DNA of 64,000 nt. It comes from Rhizophagus irregularis (Eukaryota > Glomeromycota > Glomeromycetes > Glomerales > Glomeraceae). Positions 24,901 through 36,059 of this stretch are shown here, one piece after another (within the stretch, counting starts at the first letter, position 1; each line of letters begins with the position of its first letter). The stretch lies in NCBI RefSeq assembly GCF_026210795.1, contig NC_089445.1:496001-560000 (forward strand). The letters are read 5' to 3'. Under the pieces are notes generated by a model. That model was not told where the DNA came from and made no database searches. It saw only the letters and a program-made list of their open reading frames with translations. The translations under genes were made by a program, and so were the position numbers.

Positions 24901-25112
24901 TTTGGCATAATAATTGACGTGCTCCAAAGTTCTGCATCATGTTCTGATCTTATCATTTCTCTTAATGGCTGCAATAAAGATCTTTGCTGTACTGGTGACT
25001 CATTTAGTTGGGAGGATCTCATTTTCCCATGATGTTTAGCATTGGCATGTTGTTTTAAACCGCCGTAAGTTGAAAATTCTCTTTTACAAATTTGGCATTG
25101 ATATCTAACCAT
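21985..25112 (-). pseudogene. Plavaka-like transposase with N-terminal C2H2 finger
   Basis: The minus-strand reading starts at 25112 with MVRYQCQICKREFSTYGGLK and a C2H2 zinc finger (C..C...H....H), then an acidic linker. After one in-frame TAG at 24654-24656 it continues DASLDDAIDVVDGKSTPERV. Later exons give LLSIILYSDATTFDGLEKSS, GHPVFLTLGNIPNHVRNLP, then the hallmark VPDRMHHIDLGLFKYQLEFT and ELYAKFSKMYIMSRKEMYTE, then IRKYGALNGLLTETYETLHK, and ending AEDQEQYNSDEGAWYGK and VHIVPRFGKVNRYLLNKYMF. The DATTF/LGNIP and MHHIDLGLF blocks place it in the Plavaka family of fungal DNA transposases. Besides the stop there is a 1-bp frame change after YRLSNRK near 22,770. Introns are at about 24267-24184, 23560-23480, 23095-22950 and others. 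Confidence 0.85.
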
Positions 25113-25670
25113 TTTTATTTAAAGAACAATTTATGAGGATTTATTTGCGGTATAGTAAATATTTGTTTTTATTTGTTCTTTGCTAATTTTAAGCGAATTT
25201 TAGTGATTTTATTAATGATTATTTTAATTAATGCGAAATTATGAATTTTGTGAATTTGCGAATTTTAATGAAGAATTTGATATTTCTTTCGTTTGTGTGA
25301 ATTCTCAATTTTTTTTTTTTTTTTGATTTTTTTACATTTTTGGCGCAAAGGTTCAATCATTTTAATTTACAGATTTTTAATCATTCTATTTTTAAATTTT
25401 AATCATTTTAATTTGCAGATTTCTTAATTATTTTATTTAATTTTAATCATTTTAATTTACAGATTTTTAACTATTTTTATTTTTAAATTTTAATCATTTT
25501 AATTTACAGATTTTAATCATTTTAATTAATATTTTTACTGATAATTAAATTATTTAATTTATAGATTTTGGATTTTTTTATCGATTTCGGTAATCAATTT
25601 TTTATTTAAATTGTTTCGTAAATTTCAAGTATATTTTTTCCTATACAATTTTCTAAATTAGTTGTTAATA

Positions 25671-27477
25671 ATGTCAACGAAAAATACTAAGAAAAAAACT
25701 GGAAAAAATGCAAAGAAAAAAATGAAAGTTTCCCATAATAGTCCGAAAAAAAAAGATGAAGCTTCTCAAAAAACTGGAAATATATTATCTCAAATTTTAT
25801 CAGGTACAGTCCGTCAAGGAATTGCATTTCTTACATTAATTTAATATTATAATTAATTTTCGCTTGTTCAATCGACACTAACAGCTGATGATGTATCATC
25901 ACAAGATACAGGAAATGTTGATGATAATGCTTCAGCTTCAACATCTTATACTGAAACTCGTACTGGCCCTGATTACGATAATATTTTAACTTCAACACCC
26001 CATACCGAAGGACCGTTCGTGTTGGTTGTTTCAGATGAAATTCTCAAGTCTTCAACATCCAATAATCCTACAAAAAGTATTAAAAGTGGCAAGCCAAAAA
26101 AAAATTGGGGTAGATCATTAACGCCCATTGTTGGTAATAATTCAACAAGAAATCTTGAAAATTCTCCAACTAAACCCGATGATAATTCAAACCGAAGAAC
26201 TTCCACACCTATCAAAGCACCCACACCTATCAGAGCTTCTACACCTATCACACCTATGCAAATTGATGACAAATATTGTAACTTCGAAGAACGTGACGAA
26301 CGTTACCTTACAATCGAGAAATTCAACTATATTATGAAATTATTAGACGAAAAAATCACTTCAATATATCAATTGTGCCGACGTATTAGTGAGCAATAAC
26401 GATTAGATTCTCAAATGATACAGAGACTTGTGGTGGTCGACGAGCTTTCAGATGAATTTTGGAACGTAAGTTACTTTAATAGATTTAGCAACTTTATTTG
26501 ATCTCAAGATATTTAAAAATAACTGATTATCTTTACAGCGCGCATATAAAAAGGTGTCCAAAGAACTTATTCCGAAGATCCTATTTCCCTCAGATACGGA
26601 GTACCGTGAAGCTTTAGAGAAATACCTCGCTGAACATGCCAGTCATTATATTGAAAATCTCAGAAGAAATACGTGGATTTTTCTATTCGAATCAAAGTTA
26701 TTACCAGAAGTACGTGAAATCATTAATAATAATCAATAATAATAATAATAATAATAATCCGAAATTATTTGATTATTAAGATAAAAAACAAATGCCGAAG
26801 CAAGCAAAATGATTTAGCGGCAAATATTCGAAATACTATGTTTTCTAACTTCGGTGAGCAGAAGTTAGAACGTGTAGATAGCAGTGCGTCCTCTAAAAAG
26901 ATTGCCGAATGGAAAAAAAGTGCAAAAACGCGAGAAGCATATTGAGAACTTTTTGAAAATCAAGGTATTCTCACAAAAATAACCTCTTCTGTTTTCAAAT
27001 CATACGAAGGCAGTGAGCTTCCTCCAGAACACTGGGTTTATGTACTCGCCATCTGCGATATTGTCTTAAATCCCAGTAGCTCTGGGATTAAATGCAACGA
27101 CAAGTTAGTTTTAAAGATAGTTGATTTTCTTATGGTAATAATAACGTTCATCAGTACTTTGAAGTTAAAAATTTTAAAATATTTCGCAAATATTAATGTA
27201 TAATCAATTATCAGCAATCGATCAAAAATAAAGTTACAGTAACTCCGCGTTTGTTGCAGGAGTTAGCAGAGAAAGAAAATTCAGAACAAAGTCCAGAGAT
27301 TTCGTCTATAATCGAAGAATCGAGCGATGCTGATGATGGTAATAGTAGTAGTTACGAAGAATTAGTAAGTCAAAGTTATTATCTGGTATATAATGATTTT
27401 TACACTGCGTTAATTTATTTTACTAATCTAAATCAAAAAAATTTACAGCTCAAGAGTTTAGATTCGAAATTCTCTTA
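25671..27477 (+). pseudogene. Second gene of the Plavaka-like element, decayed
   Basis: Exon 1 (25671-25803) encodes MSTKNTKKKTGKNAKKKMKV and a very basic N-terminus. A perfect phase-1 join to 25885 gives ADDVSSQDTGNVDDNASAST and a Thr/Pro repeat (STPIKAPTPIRASTPI). An in-frame TAA at 26397-26399 interrupts it, then VVVDELSDEFWN joins across a GTAAGT-CAG intron to RAYKKVSKELIPKILFPSDT. After an AAT microsatellite at 26718-26757 further remnants read SNFGEQKLERVDSSASSKKI and SYEGSELPPEHWVYVLAICD. No known domain; a DNA- or transposase-binding role is only a guess from its place in the element and its basic N-terminus. Confidence 0.65.
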
Positions 27478-28036
27478 ACATTCGTCGAATTTCTTCGTAT
27501 TACATTAATTTTCAGAATTCGGAAATTTGTATTTGAAATTCTTCAATTTTTTTTGAATATATTTTATTAAATAAATTACATATTAAATAAATTACTATAT
27601 ATAAAATTGTTTGTAATAATTGTGATGATCAGTGAAATTAAATATATTTGAATTATTTCGAATATTTATTTTTTAAAAATCTTAGCAGAATTTCGTTATT
27701 TGTTTTTTTATAATCTTCGCAGAATTTCATTATTTATTTTTTAAAAATTTTCGCAGAATTTTGTTTCTTGAAATTCTGCGCAGTTTTTGATGAATTTTTT
27801 TTTCTAAAGACTGCCGACAGGGTCGCAGATCTGCGCAAAAATGTCACCTGCAGATCTGCACCCCAAAAAATTTCCCGATGTTACAGCATGTATCATGGGC
27901 TACGTCCCGAACTTGTATTTATTTTTTGCGTATATTAATAAACATTTTTTTCTCAGCAAAAGTGATCTGTGTTCCAAATTGAAATAAACACAATAACTTT
28001 TTTATTTTGAATACTTGTATAAAAGTGTTATCAAAA

Positions 28037-28602
28037 ATGGAATCTAAGATTAACTTACTTAGGCAAGAAAATGCCAGACTTGTGGCTAAAAATTACAAGC
28101 TTGAAGTTGAGATCATGAAACTGAGGCAGATTATTAAGGAAAATGCTAGGTGTGATATTAGAGTTGAGGAACTAGAGCAAAAAATAGGGAACTTGAGGCT
28201 AGACTTATGATATTGGAATAGAATTCCTTGGTGGTGAGTGAACAACCACAGAATGATAAGGAAGCGATTGTAAAGGTACTGCCAGAAGTAATGGTATCAA
28301 ATATTGATTTATCTAATATCGTAATAGACCAGCGAAATAATATTGACACTAAAACCTCAAAGGAAATGAAGATAAATGCTTTCTTGGTTAAGGTAAATAA
28401 GAAAAGCATTGGCGATAAAATTAGAAAGAGGAGGCGAAAAAAGAAAGTTCAGTATAAGACGATTGCCAAAGACTCATCTCCAGTTACTTCAGATTTGACT
28501 CACTGTGAAGAGGATTTCTTTATGACTAGCGTTAAACCTATAACCCTTCTAGAACAGATAATTAAAGAATTGATTCCAGTTACCTCTAAAGTTGTCTGCT
28601 AA
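28037..28602 (+). pseudogene. Coiled-coil gene fragment, 5' part (split gene)
   Basis: The reading begins MESKINLLRQENARLVAKNY and is a leucine/isoleucine heptad coiled coil to VEELEQKIGNLRLDL, where it stops; after a frame change it continues EQPQNDKEAIVKVLPEVMVS and KKSIGDKIRKRRRKKKVQYK to VTSKVVC. I recall a repeated Rhizophagus family with this coiled coil, a basic (K/R)EK(I/L)R.R.R.KK segment and a downstream domain like that at 37516. The rest of the gene seems to lie beyond an 8.8-kb nest of insertions, at 37390-38470. Function unknown. Confidence 0.6.
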
Positions 28603-28960
28603 AATTAGGGAGTTTTGGCATGTCGAAATTGTTAAAACTATTTCAACATTTCGACATTGGCTTTCTGATTTGTCAAAATGCCAAAATAGTTTCGACATGT
28701 CAAAATTGTTGAAATCTAAAAATATTACATTTTACGTAATAACTCAGCATCCAATAATTGTAAAAAGAAGCACCATATGTTATTAGAATTGTTCATAACG
28801 ATGAGTCAAATGGTGGTTAGATCATCTTTTTACGATCACTAGATGCCGAGTTATTGAGCAAAACGTCAAAAATTAGCATTTTGTATTTTGCGATACTGCA
28901 CCATTTGACGTTTCATTTAATAACTCAGCATTTAACAATCATAGAAAGATGCACCAAAAG
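28603..28960. repeat. Foldback-type repeat with inverted CGACATGTCAAAA arms
   Basis: GTTTTGGCATGTCGAAATTG at 28612 is mirrored by CAATTTCGACATGTCAAAAC near 37296-37315, the two ends of the nest that splits the coiled-coil gene. Within this part three copies of the AACTCAGCATCCAATAATTG-like core occur (about 28740, 28838 inverted, 28920). Confidence 0.6.
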
Positions 28961-28964
28961 GGTT

Positions 28965-29100
28965 GATCACCCTTTCTCAGTGGTAAGTGACTGAGACCCT
29001 CATTAAGCCTGAGTATGGTAAGGTTGCAAGTTCAATTCCGCTAATCACGGAAATTAAAAGAATTTTACTGCAGACATTACAACCAATAGCGTGAAGATAT
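28965..29100 (+). repeat. tRNA-derived SINE-like sequence
   Basis: CTCAGTGGTAAGTGACTGAG resembles an A box of an RNA polymerase III promoter, and GCAAGTTCAATTCCGC about 50 bp further resembles a B box. The flanking cloverleaf stems do not pair well, so it is not a working tRNA gene. Confidence 0.55.
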
Positions 29101-29389
29101 AGAGATTAGCGTAGTTGGACTGCATCATAGTGAATTAGTGTATACTATACTTGTAGCTGAAACCTTTTCACATAATTTTTGGCCACATTTTTAAATCAAA
29201 ATTAAGTTAAAAAATAATAAAAATTAATCTCTACATCCAGCCGAAACTATAATATAAAGTCTTTAAAGTTTCGGATGGATTTCTGGATAGTTTTTAATAA
29301 TTTATTATAATTAAATTACTGAAAGGCCGAAACCTTGTCCAGCTTCATGGAGGTTTCGGCTACATGTATAGTGTATACAGTTAGGCCGC

Positions 29390-29795
29390 ACATTTCAACT
29401 AAAAGTCATGGTGTCCTTCTAACGTTCTCTATAAGGCCATTGGCATGTGCGCAGTCCTGTCCTTGAGGTCACTACTATACCTTAGGGGGACTTCCTGTCC
29501 AGGTGGTCACTCTATGATACCACTTGGGGTCAGTAATGGCTAGATGATCGTTCTAGATAGTAAAGCTGAGGGTGCAATGTCTTAGTGGTAGTTTGACCTT
29601 CTGTTAGGTCTTAAACCAACTAAGGTGTTCGTACACAGAACAGGTAGTATAGTTATGGGGTTCGATTCCCTACTCTTTGGGTTCTGGTTAGTGATCTTTG
29701 GTGATTGATACCCACCATAAGGGGTGATCCTGGACAGATGCCTGCTACTTCCTGTCTGAGTGGTCACTACAAAGTATACCACTTGGGGTAAACAA
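29390..29795 (+). repeat. tRNA-related repeat unit, copy A, left part
   Basis: GTCTTAGTGGTAGTTTGACC (29579-29598) fits an A box and GGGTTCGATTCCC (29658-29670) is a textbook B box. Downstream blocks match copy B at 16425-17032. Together they suggest a tRNA-derived, RNA polymerase III-type retroelement. The unit is broken by a 519-bp element at 29796 and resumes at 30315. The site of the MITE in copy B is intact here. Confidence 0.75.
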
Positions 29796-30314
29796 CATCA
29801 GGAAATTTGTTTAGGCGTAATTTAGTGTAATATTTCAAAGGTGTAAAATTTCGAAATATTACACTAAAAACGTAATATTACAAAAGTTTACGCTCTTAAA
29901 TTTGAATAATTATAGTAATTTAAGAATATCTCACTATCTACTGATCCAATCAAGACGATCTATCGCTCATTGGAATTAGCTCATCAAGACGGATTGAATG
30001 GTAGTAAAATCACATTTCTACAGTTGATAGAAAGCTCTATAGTATGCAGTAAAGTTTTAAATTAATAAAAAGTCATCTATCAAACATAAAGATACAATTT
30101 TACTACCATTCGATTCGTCTTGATAAGCTGATTCTAATGAGCTATAGATCATCTTGATTGGATTAGTAGATAGCAAGATATTCTTAAATTACTATAATTA
30201 TTCAAATTTAAGAGCGTAAACTTTTGTAATATTACGTTTTTAGTGTAATATTTCAAAATTTTACACCACCTTCAAAATATTACACTAAATTACGCCTAAA
30301 CAAATTTCCTGATG
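29796..30314. mobile_element. 519-bp element with CATCAGGAAATTT ends
   Basis: Perfect inverted ends begin CATCAGGAAATTTGTTTAGG and extend through CGTAATTTAGTGTAATATTT, with AA on both sides as a 2-bp duplication. Copy B of the surrounding repeat reads TTCACAACTGTACT across the same position near 16850, giving an empty site. Almost the whole element is an imperfect hairpin and carries the AATATTAC motif of the 3.8-kb element. Confidence 0.88.
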
Positions 30315-30719
30315 AACTGTACTATCAGTGCTAGGTAATTGCGGGCTGTAGTGGTCTTTGAGTGAGGCTTAGTACCTAAAATGGTGGTATGGAAGGGTAC
30401 TAGATGGTTGATGTTACCTGTCAAAAGTCCTCCATGAAAGTAAATACTCTCTAAAGGTTGTAAAATAAATTGAGTACCAGTATCATGCAATGGATTTAAG
30501 GATGAGTAGGCGATGTATTTCTAGCTTCAGATCAGCCTTAAATGTGTCCTTGATGGGAGATATCACCCATATATGGTGCTGTCGCTTGAGGAAAAATAAG
30601 TACTCAGTGGTATGGTTACCCCTTGGGGATGATAGGATACTAGTCCGATGATGCTTCATAAGAAGTAGAGGGAGACTTGGCCGTAAAACTATAGCAAAGT
30701 AGAAAGATCTTATTTATAC
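30315..30719 (+). repeat. tRNA-related repeat unit, copy A, right part
   Basis: GAACTGTACTATCAGTG, GGTGGTATGGAAGGGTACTA, GAGTACCAGTATCATGCAAT, AGGATGAGTAGGCGATGTAT and GATAGGATACTAG follow in the order seen in copy B. It runs without a break through the point where the 3.8-kb element sits in copy B. Confidence 0.8.
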
Positions 30720-30961
30720 TAGGTTGCTTGCCGAAAGCAAGGGTTTAGGCAAGATGGCGTTTCGCCGAAAAGCGAAATTCTGCTGAAACTATATTAAAGT
30801 TATATTAAAAAACTGGCGAAACTTTGGAGAAAGGCGAAACTGCCGAAACTTATTATAAATGCCGAAACTGCTGAAACTCTGCCAAAACTATAATAAATCT
30901 ATAGTAAAATTTTGACGAAACTAATCGTAGGATTTTGAAGAAGTTTAGATAAGTAACCTTA
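30720..30961 (-). mobile_element. 244-bp MITE family, copy 4, reverse orientation
   Basis: It reads as the reverse complement of copies 1-3 (AGGTTGCTTGCCGAAA, GGCAAGATGGCGTTTCGCCG to AAGTAACCTTA), 242 bp with the second base of the left end missing. No clean 8-bp duplication was recognised: flanks are ATTTATAC and ACTATAAC. Confidence 0.88.
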
Positions 30962-30964
30962 ACT

Positions 30965-31452
30965 ATAACTTGTTAGAATCGTCTCATAACGACAAGTCGA
31001 ATGGTAGTTAAATCATCTTTTTACGATCACTGGATACCGAGATAATAGGCGAAACGTCAAACGGAGCAGTATTACAAAATACAAAATGCTGATTTTTGAC
31101 ATTTTGCTCAATATCTTGGCATCCAGTGATCGTAGAAAGATGCACCATAGCTCATTGGAATTGTCTCATAACGACGAGTCGAATGGTGATTAAATCATCG
31201 TTTTACGATCACTAGATATCGAGATAATAGGCGAAATGTTAAACGGAACAGTATCACAAAATATAAAATGCTAATTTTTGACGTTTCACTCAATATCTTG
31301 GCATTCAGTGATCGTAGAAAGACGATCTAACTACCATTCGACTCGTCATTATGAGACGATTCCAACGAGCTATGGTGTATCTTTCTACGATCATTGGATG
31401 CTAAATTATTAAGTGAAATGTCAAATAGCGCAGTATTGCAAAATACAAAACA
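30965..31452. repeat. Foldback repeat array, left half
   Basis: Alternating direct and inverted segments contain GTTAGAATCGTCTCATAACG, CGAATGGTAGTTAAATCATC, TTTTTACGATCACTGGATAC and CAAAATGCTGATTTTTGAC. Five copies of the recurring core occur here in alternating orientation. The sequence is interrupted at 31453 and resumes at 37119. Confidence 0.75.
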
Positions 31453-32656
31453 TATAGGTTGATTTGTTTACTTTGCATTAAAAAGAGTTTTGATTGATTT
31501 TTACAATTTTTGTTACACAAAATTGTTTTGTAATACCAAAAAATCATCTGATTGATGATCATTTGACTAAATAATAAGTTGAACAAAAATTTACATTTGC
31601 GAAACGTAAATTATTAAATGTAAAAGAGCTGTGAAAAAATCCATTTCTCATATATATGGAATTTTTAATATATATTATTAAAAAGTAAGTATATTTTAAT
31701 AAAATATAAAGTAAAATAAAAATTTATATAGCCTTAGTAGCTATAAATGTTTATAAAAGTATAATAAAAATATCATATAAAAAATGGTATCATAATAGAT
31801 ATTTTCAAACAATAAAAACAATTATTTTATGTTGGAGTTTGTATTACCATCTTTAAACACAAATATATCAAGATTCACTAATCCGTTTTCTATAATTTTA
31901 GGCTCGTTGGAAAGCCCTTGTTCTGGACTTTATAGGCGAAAAAAGATCTCACTAATTGAATCATTAGATCCGGAGATATTTACATTTAAAGTTAAGGTAT
32001 GAACTTTTTAACATGCTTAAATGCAAATATCTTGGGATCCACTGATCTATTTTGTATAAATTTAGGCTCTTTGGAAAGCCCTTGATCTGATCTATATGAA
32101 CGAAAAAAGAGCTTGCCGATTGGATCACTGAATCTGAAAATAACTACATTTTAAGTTGAGATATAAATTTTTAACATATATAGTAAGTACTAAGAATTAT
32201 ATTAATTTAAAAAAAAGTTTTACCAAATTATAGTATAATAACATTAAATAAAAATTTTTTAATACTCATTCCCAATTTACTGTATATTATATACTTCCCA
32301 GCGAAATTAATTTAATTATGTCATTATACCTGACGTAATAAGCCGTAATAATTACGGTTTTAAATTTTAAAATGCCGATATGCCGTAATTAAATTAACCT
32401 GTCAAATTAATTACGGCAGTAAAATTTAAATTATATTAAAATAGGAAATAGATCAACTAATAAACACATGATTTAACATGAGTATATTAAATGAACGTAG
32501 TATATAATCATGTGTTATATTTCTTAAATTTTTTTTTAAAATATTTCTTTGTCTTAAAAAATGCCAAATTTAAAATATTTTCTAACGCATGTACCAATTA
32601 AACATTCTGATATAAAATAATACATTTTTTTATATATATTTTATACACTAATTATA

Positions 32657-35131
32657 ATGTCTACTCAAGAAACAAATGGTGGAAGTTCAAGTAGCGTATT
32701 ATTAAACACAAATAAAGAAAAAGGAAAACCAGGAAGAAAAAGAGGACCTGTTTGAATTCATTTTAATGATATTGGTACTAAAAAAGAAGGTCATATTAGT
32801 TGTAAATGCATGTATTATGGCTGGACTCAAACCCAAGGAGAACCAGCCCAAATGCAAGCACATTTAGCTTTATCCTGTTCAAAAGTTCCTTCTACAATTA
32901 AAATAGAATATTTACTTCTTATTAAACAAAATGCTGAAGAGCGAGTTACTAACTCTACTTCAACTGTCTCAAAAAAAAGATGTGTTAATTTATCTCAAAC
33001 AAGAATAGATAAATTTTATGAATCTGACCAGATTGATAGTACCAAACAAGTATTATGCGATAAAGCTGTTGCAAAATTCTTTGTTTGTTGTGGTGTGGTA
33101 TTTCATTTAGTTTCCTCAAATCCTTTTTTTATTGATATGGTTAAAAGTTTATGTAATGGATATGAGCCACCGTGTTCTACTACTTTATCCAATACACTTA
33201 TGAACAACGAACTTACTAAAATAACTGTTGATCAGCAACTTACGTTAGATAAAGAATCAGATTTAACATTAGGTAAAAAAATAAATTTTATTTTTAGATT
33301 TTTTAATTATTTAATAAATTTTGAATTTTTTAGGATTTGATGGCTAGACGAGCCCACGAGGTCAATCATTATACATTTTTATACTTATTACACGTGAACG
33401 AAAGGAAATTATACATAGTTTAAAAAATCTATCATTAGAATCTCATACAGCAAAATTTTTAGCTGAAAAAATTAATGAAGTAATTACAAATATTGGGCCT
33501 GAAAAATTTTCTGCAGTTGTTTCTGATCATGCTGCTGCTTGTGCATCTGCTAAACGAATCATTGCTGATACACATAAACATATTATTCCAATTAGATGTA
33601 TTGCGCATCACATTAATCTCATTACAACTGATATTTGTAAAACTTCATTTGCCAAAGAGGTTATTGCGAAGTGTACAAAGTTAGTAAAATTTTTTAAAAC
33701 ATCACATCAAGCTGGTGAAAAGCTTAAAATGAGTATAATTGATGATTCAGTTAAAGGTGGAAATCTCAAAACTTATGTCAAAACTAGATGGACAACAGCT
33801 TGGGATTGTACGAATTCTATTTTACGTCTTAAAAATCAGTTAAAAAATGTAAGTTTATTAATTATTAATTATAAAATGAATTAAAACGTGAAATTTATTT
33901 TATTTTATTTATTTATTAGTTATTAAATGAATGCCCGGAAATATTGAATAATGAAATTAAAAGTTTATTGCGAAGTAGATCATTTTTTAATGATGTTGAT
34001 GCCGTTAATACTTTATTAGACCCAGTCAAATCAGCAGTAAAGGCTCTTGAATTCAAATCAACTACGCTTGCTGATTGTTTTGTTGAATTAATCAAGTTAT
34101 CACAAAGGATTAATTTCCTTCCACCAATATCAGATCAAAATTTTAAATCTACCTGTATTGAATTATTTAATAAAAGATGGAAACAATTCGATTTTGATCT
34201 TTATATTTTAAGTTATATGCTTCATCCATACTACCGAGGTAAATTGTGAATTTTTTTTTGAATTATTTATTTTTACACTAATCTTAATTAAATTATTATA
34301 TTTATACTTTAGGTAAAGGTTTACATCCAATGGTCTTTCGTGATGTTTGTCTTAATGCAATGAAATTGCTAAAAAATATGGGTGGTGGTGAAAATTCTTG
34401 TAGCGAATTAGTTGCTCAAATTCGCGCATTTACACAATATGAAAAACCTTATGATTTAGAGTATGTATTAGGAATAGATAATGTTTTTTTATGGTGGCGA
34501 TTATGCAATCCAGTACATCCTGAAGAACATTATATTCAACAACTTGCTATGAAGATTTTATCAATTACTCCACATAATGCAGGATGTGAACGTGTTTTCT
34601 ATATAATTGGTTGGATGGCTAATAAAAGGAGAACACGGTAAGTTAATATTTAATATTTAATATTACTATATTAAAAAAAGTATATTATGCCTTTAATTTA
34701 GTTTTAATGTATTTAATTTAGATTAAATGTTGAAAAACTTGAATCAATAGCGAAATTACATACGTACTATATAACAAATGCAAAGTTTGAGCTCAAATTT
34801 GCATATAACACACTTTCCAAAGATCAATTTCAAAATGAAATTCAAGAAACATTATCTGATCCTTCTTTTTTGATGATGATGATGATAATAGTGATTATGA
34901 TGATGAAGATGAGGATTATGATCAAAATGAGGATGAGGGTGATGATACTGAGGCAGCTAATAATAATAATTTGGAAATTTCACGATGGGTTAATATTATG
35001 GATAAAGAATTGCAAGAACTACTTCAAACAGAAGTTAAAGTAGTAATTGATATTTCTCCTCCACCACCACTGGTAGATCACGGCTCTCAAGAATTTAATA
35101 TGGAAGAAGTGTTAGATAGAATTCTCACTTA
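32657..35131 (+). pseudogene. hAT transposase, BED finger and RNase H-like fold
   Basis: Reading starts MSTQETNGGSSSSVLLNTNK and RKRGPV, then TGA at 32753-32755 where a Trp is expected, then HFNDIGTKKEGHISCKCMYY, a BED-type zinc finger (C..C ... H). After the finger: LSQTRIDKFYESDQIDS, then FDGWTSPRGQSLYIF (the DGWT block, though with a frame change near 33,350), FSAVVSDHAAACASAKRIIA, PIRCIAHHINLITTDIC, VKTRWTTAWDCTNSILRLKN, then an intron to 33,920 and DFDLYILSYMLHPYYRG, another to 34,314, then WWRLCNPVHPEEHYIQQLAM and ITPHNAGCERVFYIIGWMAN (hAT C-terminal dimerisation region) and KRRTR. A last exon begins LNVEKLESIAKLHTYY. The D and E catalytic blocks are present. Nonsense and frame changes make it non-autonomous unless another copy supplies protein. 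Confidence 0.88.
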
Positions 35132-35384
35132 AAAACATAAAAATACATTGATAAATAAATTTTAATATTTGTTTGGTATAATTACCCATAAATTTTTATA
35201 ATGCTTAATTACGTCCAATATAAAATTGACCCGTAAACTATTTAAAATTATTTATTTATTGAAATTAATCGCTAACACATTTTATACATTTTATTAAAAA
35301 AGAAAAAAATTTTTTACGTCGAAAATATGATTCCGATGATTGGGTCGATCAGATGACAGATCACAGATCCATAAATTCGATCTC

Positions 35385-36030
35385 ATCGATCATTTTTTTT
35401 TTATTTTAATCTTTTTCTTTAAAAAAAACAATTTTAAAACCGATTTGTTTTAAAAAAAAATGATATTTCGGTTTTCTTAAACCGATTTTTTCTTATTTTT
35501 AAAAATTTAAAATCATTTATTTATTTTTTATTTATTAATTATTTTTTTAAAAACAATATTTCAGTTTTTTAAACCGATTTCTTTTTATTTTTTTAATTTT
35601 TTTTTTTAAAAAAAATAATATTTCGGTTTTCTTAAACCGATTTTTTTTCTTTTTTAAAATCATCATTTATTTATTTTTTATTTATTAATTATTTTTTTAA
35701 AAAACAATATTTCGGTTTTTTTAAACCGATTTTTTTTTATTTTTTTAATTTTTTTTTTAAAAAAAAATGATATTTCGGTTTTTTTAAACCGATTTTTTTA
35801 TTTTTTTTTATTTTTTTTCTTTTAAAAAAATAGATATTTCGGACCAATTTAAAAAAACCAATTTTTTTCTTTTTTAAAATTTAAAATTATTTATTTATTT
35901 TTTATTTATCAATTATTTTTAAAAAAAACAATATTTCAGTTTTCTTAAACCGATTTTTTTTCGTTTTTTAAAATATATTTTTTTAAAAAAAAACATTTCG
36001 GTTTCTTAACCGATTTTTTTTTCTTTTGCT
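35385..36030. repeat. Tandem AAACCGATTTTTT repeats within the hAT element
   Basis: Units of about 60-115 bp contain ATATTTCGGTTTTTTTAAAC followed by CGATTTTTTT and a poly-T/poly-A palindrome. Eight or nine TTTCGGTTT..AAACCGA hairpins occur. The region has no open frame. Confidence 0.85.
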
Positions 36031-36059
36031 TTTTAAATTATTTTTTTTTATTATAATTA

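Larger units (their letters stand above)
21465..27880. mobile_element. Plavaka-like DNA transposon, 6.4 kb, decayed
   Basis: The inverted ends begin CATCGGGAAATTTTTTGGGG and continue TGCAGA, perfect over 26 bp (21465-21490 and 27855-27880). TT flanks both sides as a 2-bp target duplication. Subterminal DNA on both sides carries many TCTGCAAAATT/GCAGATCT motifs. Inside are a multi-exon transposase on the minus strand and a second gene on the plus strand, transcribed divergently from about 25.1-25.7 kb. Both have stops, so this copy is unlikely to make full-length products. Confidence 0.88.

Noticed and set aside
28965-29100. tRNA gene
   Set aside because: A and B boxes are recognisable but the acceptor and anticodon stems do not pair; a SINE-like repeat is more likely.
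30712-30969. 8-bp target duplication around MITE copy 4
   Set aside because: ATTTATAC and ACTATAAC differ at several positions, so I do not claim a duplication.
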